Part shown: positions 59,900 through 64,000 of the stretch, one piece after another
Position numbering within the stretch: position 1 is the stretch's first letter
Layout: each line of letters opens with the position of its first letter
Assembly: GCA_037178975.1 (NCBI GenBank)
Contig: JASJZH010000006.1
Location: 124,001 to 188,000 of the forward strand
Reading direction: 5' to 3'
DNA length: 64,000 bases
From: Oscheius tipulae
Taxonomy: Eukaryota > Nematoda > Chromadorea > Rhabditida > Rhabditidae
The notes under the pieces: model-generated
Database searches by the model: none
What the model was told of the DNA's origin: nothing
The model's input: only the letters and a program-made list of their open reading frames with translations
Program-made: the position numbers and the translations under genes

Positions 59900-62049
59900 A
59901 TGAACTCTCTTAACACACTTCTCAAGGCTGGAAAGAAGACCGCCTATGTTGCTCCTCGGTTGTTGGCCAGCCAGCCGGAAATTGCTGTCAGGAGCTCTGT
60001 CGGAGATCCTCACGAGACATTCTATGTGAGTTTTTAACAATCTCGTTTTGATTTTCAATTTTTCCAGTACAAGGATCTGAAAGTGACTCACGCACAAGGT
60101 TCTGAGCTTCATGCCAAGCCGAAGAAGGACGATGTGCTCAAGTTCGGACACAACTATTCCGACCACATGGCTTTTGCCGACTGGACTGAAACTTCTGGCT
60201 GGTCCATTCCGCAAGTCACTCCTCTCAGAAACCTGTCTATCCATCCTGGAGCTAAGGTTGGTCTCTATCTTTGTCTCGACAGAGAAAACAACTGGCTGGC
60301 GCTCTTTTTGACAGCCGGGGGCTGCAACGGGACCCTTTGACACTCGACCTACGAGGAACACGTGGCGCGGCAGCCGGTCAATAAAGCAAAAGCTCAAATG
60401 ATGGATTGCAGACTGAAACATCCATAGTTCATGCACTGAATATAGCAACTTTTGATTTGCTAGTCGGCCATAAGTGATAGACACAAAAACATAGACTGAC
60501 AGTTACCCTAGATGCTTTTCGCCTCTGAAAGACAGCATGCTAGAACGATAAAAATACCATATAACTTTCAGGGTCTCCACTACGCTTCTCAGCTCTTCGA
60601 AGGAATGAAGGCTTACCGTGGCGTCGACAACAAAATTCGGCTCTTCCGTCCCGAAATGAACATGCAACGCATGAGGAAAACAGCCAAACGTGCTGCTCTG
60701 CCCGTAAGTTGTCAATTCAATTACTTAGAGCTCTTCTGCCAGTCCCCTGAGAAATTGTCTCAAGATTTCGAAGACTAATTTGAGCCTATTTTTAGGATTT
60801 CGATGGCGAGGAGTTGATTAAAGTCATCGAAGAGATGATTCGTATCGACCAGGAATGGGTCCCCTACAGTTCGACCAGCTCACTGTATATCCGCCCGACT
60901 TTGATCGGAACTGACGTGAGTGCAATTTACTTAAAAAAGTTATGTTCTGTTTCAGCCCACTCTCGGAGTCGCTCATGCTCGCGAAGCCAAAGTTTTCGTG
61001 CTTTCCGGACCCGTTGGACAGTACTACGCCACCGGCTTCCAGCCTATCACCCTCTTGGCCGATCCCCAATATGTTCGTGCCTCTCCTGGAGGAGTTGGAG
61101 CCTACAAAATGGGATGGTAAGCAGGTTTTCGTGTACCTTTTTATCAAAACTATTAGCAACTATGCCCCCACTATCAATGTCGGCAAGGAGGCTGCTGCCA
61201 AAAACTGCCAGCAAGTCCTCTGGCTCTATGGTGATGATCAAATGCTGACCGAGGTCGGAACCATGAACATCTTCATCTACTGGCGCAACGAGAACAACGG
61301 TTAGTTGTTTTCAAGTCAAGTTCTTTTCGGACACTAATAAATAAAAGCCCGCGCTCTCTTGTTTCCGATCGCTGGGATTTGTGACGTTACAAGACCACTG
61401 TTATCCCGGCCAAAAGACCAACTGACACTACGCGGCTGCAGTATACTGGCTTGAAAAAACTGCTTGTTTTCAGAGCTTGAGCTGGCTACCCCTCCGCTCA
61501 GTAGTGGATTGATCCTTCCCGGAGTGGTCAGAGACTCTCTCCTCGAGATGGCCAGAGAATGGAAAGAATTCAAGGTGGTCGAGAGAAAAATCACGATGGG
61601 TGATGTCAAGAAGGCCCTAAAGGAGAAGCGGCTCTACGAAATGTTCGGATCCGGAACTGCTTGTGTCGTGTCTCCTGTGGACAAGATCCTTTTCAACAAC
61701 GTAAGTATAGTTTTCTTACTTTTTCTTCTGCTAAGACGGACTTGTTTACACTAGAACAGAGGCAGCGAGAAATTTCGGACAAACAGCAAAACATATTTTG
61801 ACACTCCTTTTTCTCGAAACACGTTTGAAAACATCGAAGAAACAGAGATAGCTAGTAAAGATAAAACTGCTGAATAATATGTCGTTTTAATACTCAAGTA
61901 TACACTTTTAGAAGGGAAACGAAGAGATGCTGGAGATCCCTACGATGCTCAACCGCCCGAACATGATGCAGCGATTCTACGAGGGCATCAGCGACATCCA
62001 GTACGGCCGAGTAGAACACCCCACCTGGGTCCGGGAGGTTAAGGTCTAG
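59900..62049 (+). CDS. branched-chain amino acid aminotransferase, mitochondrial form, 411 aa
   Basis: PLP enzyme moving the amino group of Leu, Ile and Val to 2-oxoglutarate (EC 2.6.1.42), first step of their breakdown. Eight exons join in phase: 59900-60025; 60068-60256; 60572-60703; 60796-60915; 60956-61116; 61157-61299; 61474-61700; 61912-62049. The N-terminus ([20 protein letters not shown]) is basic and lacks acids, like a mitochondrial presequence. [25 protein letters not shown] and the PLP Lys240 in GAYKMGCNYAPT are diagnostic. The redox CXXC centre of mammalian mitochondrial enzymes is CVVS here ([10 protein letters not shown]), losing the second Cys. Length agrees with fold-type IV BCATs plus presequence (about 390-415). 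TTTCAG four bases before the ATG suggests trans-splicing. Confidence 0.95.
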
Positions 62050-64000
62050 TCCCCTAGTCTCACTACTAGCTCCCTTCTCTTGCTCTTTCCCTAAACCACA
62101 CGGGCACTACTGTGCTATTAACTTCTCTCCCTCTCTCCCTTCCCGTTGTCATAATCCTATCCCGCTGGCGGAAAACTTAGTTTTTCCCTGTTTCGTAGCC
62201 CCAGACTAGTTTTCGTCAGTTTTATCCTGGGAAACGGTGTCATCCAAAGATGGATTTCTTGTTATTTGTACCCCATATACATATGTAGAGAAACATAACT
62301 ATTCCCGGTTCTATCACACTCCCCGAGCGCCTTCCTATCTTTCTTTGACAAAAAATCGTGTATTCATCATGACATGAACCCAAAAACTTGTTGTATAGTT
62401 TTATCCTTTTTCCATTTTAGGCACACATACATGTTTTCATGCCATATAAAATCTTTTTTTGCACTTCCAGTCTCCAAGTTCCGCAAATGGGTAACTTTTC
62501 CAGTGGTTGAAGATAGTGCGATGCGGTCTGAAAGTTGGGCTGGTTTTTGTCTGCGCCCAGCTTCGCGCTATTTTCAAAGAAGGACTGATACCATGAATAG
62601 ACCAGATTACACTGTGTCTCGTTGGTTTTTCAAGAGACACGTGGCTTGAACACATAAACTCGGTGAAAAATCCGTGGAAATGAGGCCATTTCTGATAAGA
62701 CAAGGGGGCAGCGCGGTTAACGGCTTATAAAATCCAAGATGGTACCAGAAAGGAGTTTCGTAACGAAAGTGTATAACTGTAGAAAGGGAAATCTGTCCAG
62801 GAAAGGAGAACTTTGCTCGTAGCCAGCGTTTCAGCTTATAAAAACGACAGCGCAAGTATTCGATTCTGACTCTCCGAATACTTAGGGAGGTACCCCCCAG
62901 ACAGTGCGGCTCTTCTAACTCATCTGGTCTGAAACATTCAAAAACAAAAATCCTGAATAGGTTATAAGATTGGTAACTCTTCAGTTATAATCAAGGAATC
63001 GAGTCGTCTCTTGACTGACCTTATTTGAACTCTGTCAGAAACACTAGACGTTCATGTGCTTCCGTCTTTTAGCTGATAGACATCTGGGTAAACAATGACT
63101 GCAATTCGGCTTCTTGCCCATGTCACATGGACAAGAACATGGTCAGCTGAATGAGAACGTTCCAAATTTAGCGACCGGTGGTATCATTTGACCCAGTTGA
63201 ACTTCCAGGGGTGAAAACAGAAGATATTTTCGGCAAGTGTACTGAGTCAATTGACCAATCATTGATCTCTGCTGTTGCATGCGGGTACTATCAGGATTGT
63301 TTGCCATCGACGGACACTTCAGTTCGCTCTGACGCAGGAACAGCTTTTGGATTCTGATCTCGTAGCGAGAGAGAATAACGGATATAGGTGCCACGTGGCC
63401 GTGAACAGGCTTTCAAGACAAACAGATCACCACGTGTCTTGGACAGATGCATAGGCGTAGGCGAAAATGACATCTCGCATTAGTACAGGCTATCAAATGG
63501 TCTCTGTCTTTCTGTCTCTCTATTTCACTTTGTCTCTGTCTTTCTGTTTCTGTCTCCTTTTTTCATTTTTTTTCTTTTTTTTTCCCCCGCAATGTTTAAC
63601 TATTCTGTCAAGCCAAGGACAGACCAAGTTGTATACAGACTTTATCTGGGAATAAATATCAATCTCGTTGTGGAAACACTACGAACACCAAAATAAAAAA
63701 TGAGATCGGGGTATGACATCGGGCGAGAGTAACAGCCATCACTGCTGACAGTTGACCTTTACTGGAGCAGACTCGTGTAATTCTTCTGGAGCGGGACGGG
63801 AGAATATGTTGTGTGTACTAAAAATTGAGAGCGTATGAAAAGAAACTGGATGTCATAGGAAATGGAGTGATCTCCATGCCAAAAACACAAGCCACATGTT
63901 GCGATAGAGAGCATATAGAGTAGAAGTTGAAGAAGAAGAACGGAAAGTGATATTGAAGTGAGGGCAGTTGACCAGTCGGGCATACACTTCTAATGCTTTT
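62050..64000. other. right-hand 1.95 kb without supported genes
   Basis: Pyrimidine-rich BCAT 3' UTR to about 62170, then unassigned DNA. A CT/TTTCTGTCT-rich tract covers about 63500-63590. A minus-strand frame at 63759-63983 begins MPDWSTALTSIS and contains a hydrophobic run (VLLLQLLLYMLSIATCG); it could be the first exon of a gene but has no further support within the window. Confidence 0.4.

Overview
The window is nuclear DNA from a nematode. Genes are split by many short introns, mostly 35-50 bp, with GTRAGT-like donors and TTTCAG-like acceptors. Several start codons lie just after a TTTCAG-type site with no upstream exon, which is the pattern of spliced-leader trans-splicing. Two families are typical of nematodes: an EB-module secreted protein and a CHK-kinase-like protein. 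The eEF1A gene shows the strong GGA/AAG/ATC codon bias of nematode high-expression genes. I cannot name the species; the gene models are not from a copy I recognise base for base.

Layout, left to right. Positions 1-142 hold one exon of an unrecognised minus-strand gene that leaves the window. From 1.6 to 10.3 kb there are weak gene models: a small three-exon gene, a decayed aspartic-peptidase-like gene, the 3' end of an unknown gene, and a small basic-protein gene. Then come a 24-exon BAIAP3/Munc13-4-like C2-MUN-C2 exocytosis gene (13468-21695) with a mariner relic in its last intron, and an aminoacylase-1 gene (22520-24154). A minus-strand MGAT4-like GlcNAc-transferase (24280-26100) is followed by eEF1A (27229-29002), which faces tail to tail a small minus-strand membrane-protein gene (29114-29761). 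Next are a minus-strand arylsulfatase (30930-33657), a 65-aa secreted peptide gene (36434-37074), an EB-module/mucin secreted protein (38271-40815), a nicotinic acetylcholine receptor alpha-type subunit (43021-45926), a Cys-rich single-pass membrane protein (48913-50983), a minus-strand CHK-kinase-like gene (51191-52994), an NK-2 class homeobox gene (about 55148-56742) and a mitochondrial branched-chain aminotransferase (59900-62049).

The genes do not form one pathway. Three have parts in secretion or glycan handling (the C2-MUN-C2 protein, the MGAT4-like enzyme, the arylsulfatase), two in amino-acid metabolism (aminoacylase, BCAT), one in translation, one in synaptic signalling and one in transcription. 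The closest plus-strand neighbours, the C2-MUN-C2 gene and aminoacylase, are about 825 bp apart, so an operon is possible but not shown. I found no CRISPR array, rRNA or convincing tRNA. No clearly new multi-gene system is visible. The best novelty candidates are the small secreted or membrane genes without recognised relatives and several odd sequence features in known families.

Exon boundaries were derived by hand from reading-frame continuity and splice dinucleotides. For the well-supported genes every exon joins in phase and the total coding length is a multiple of three.
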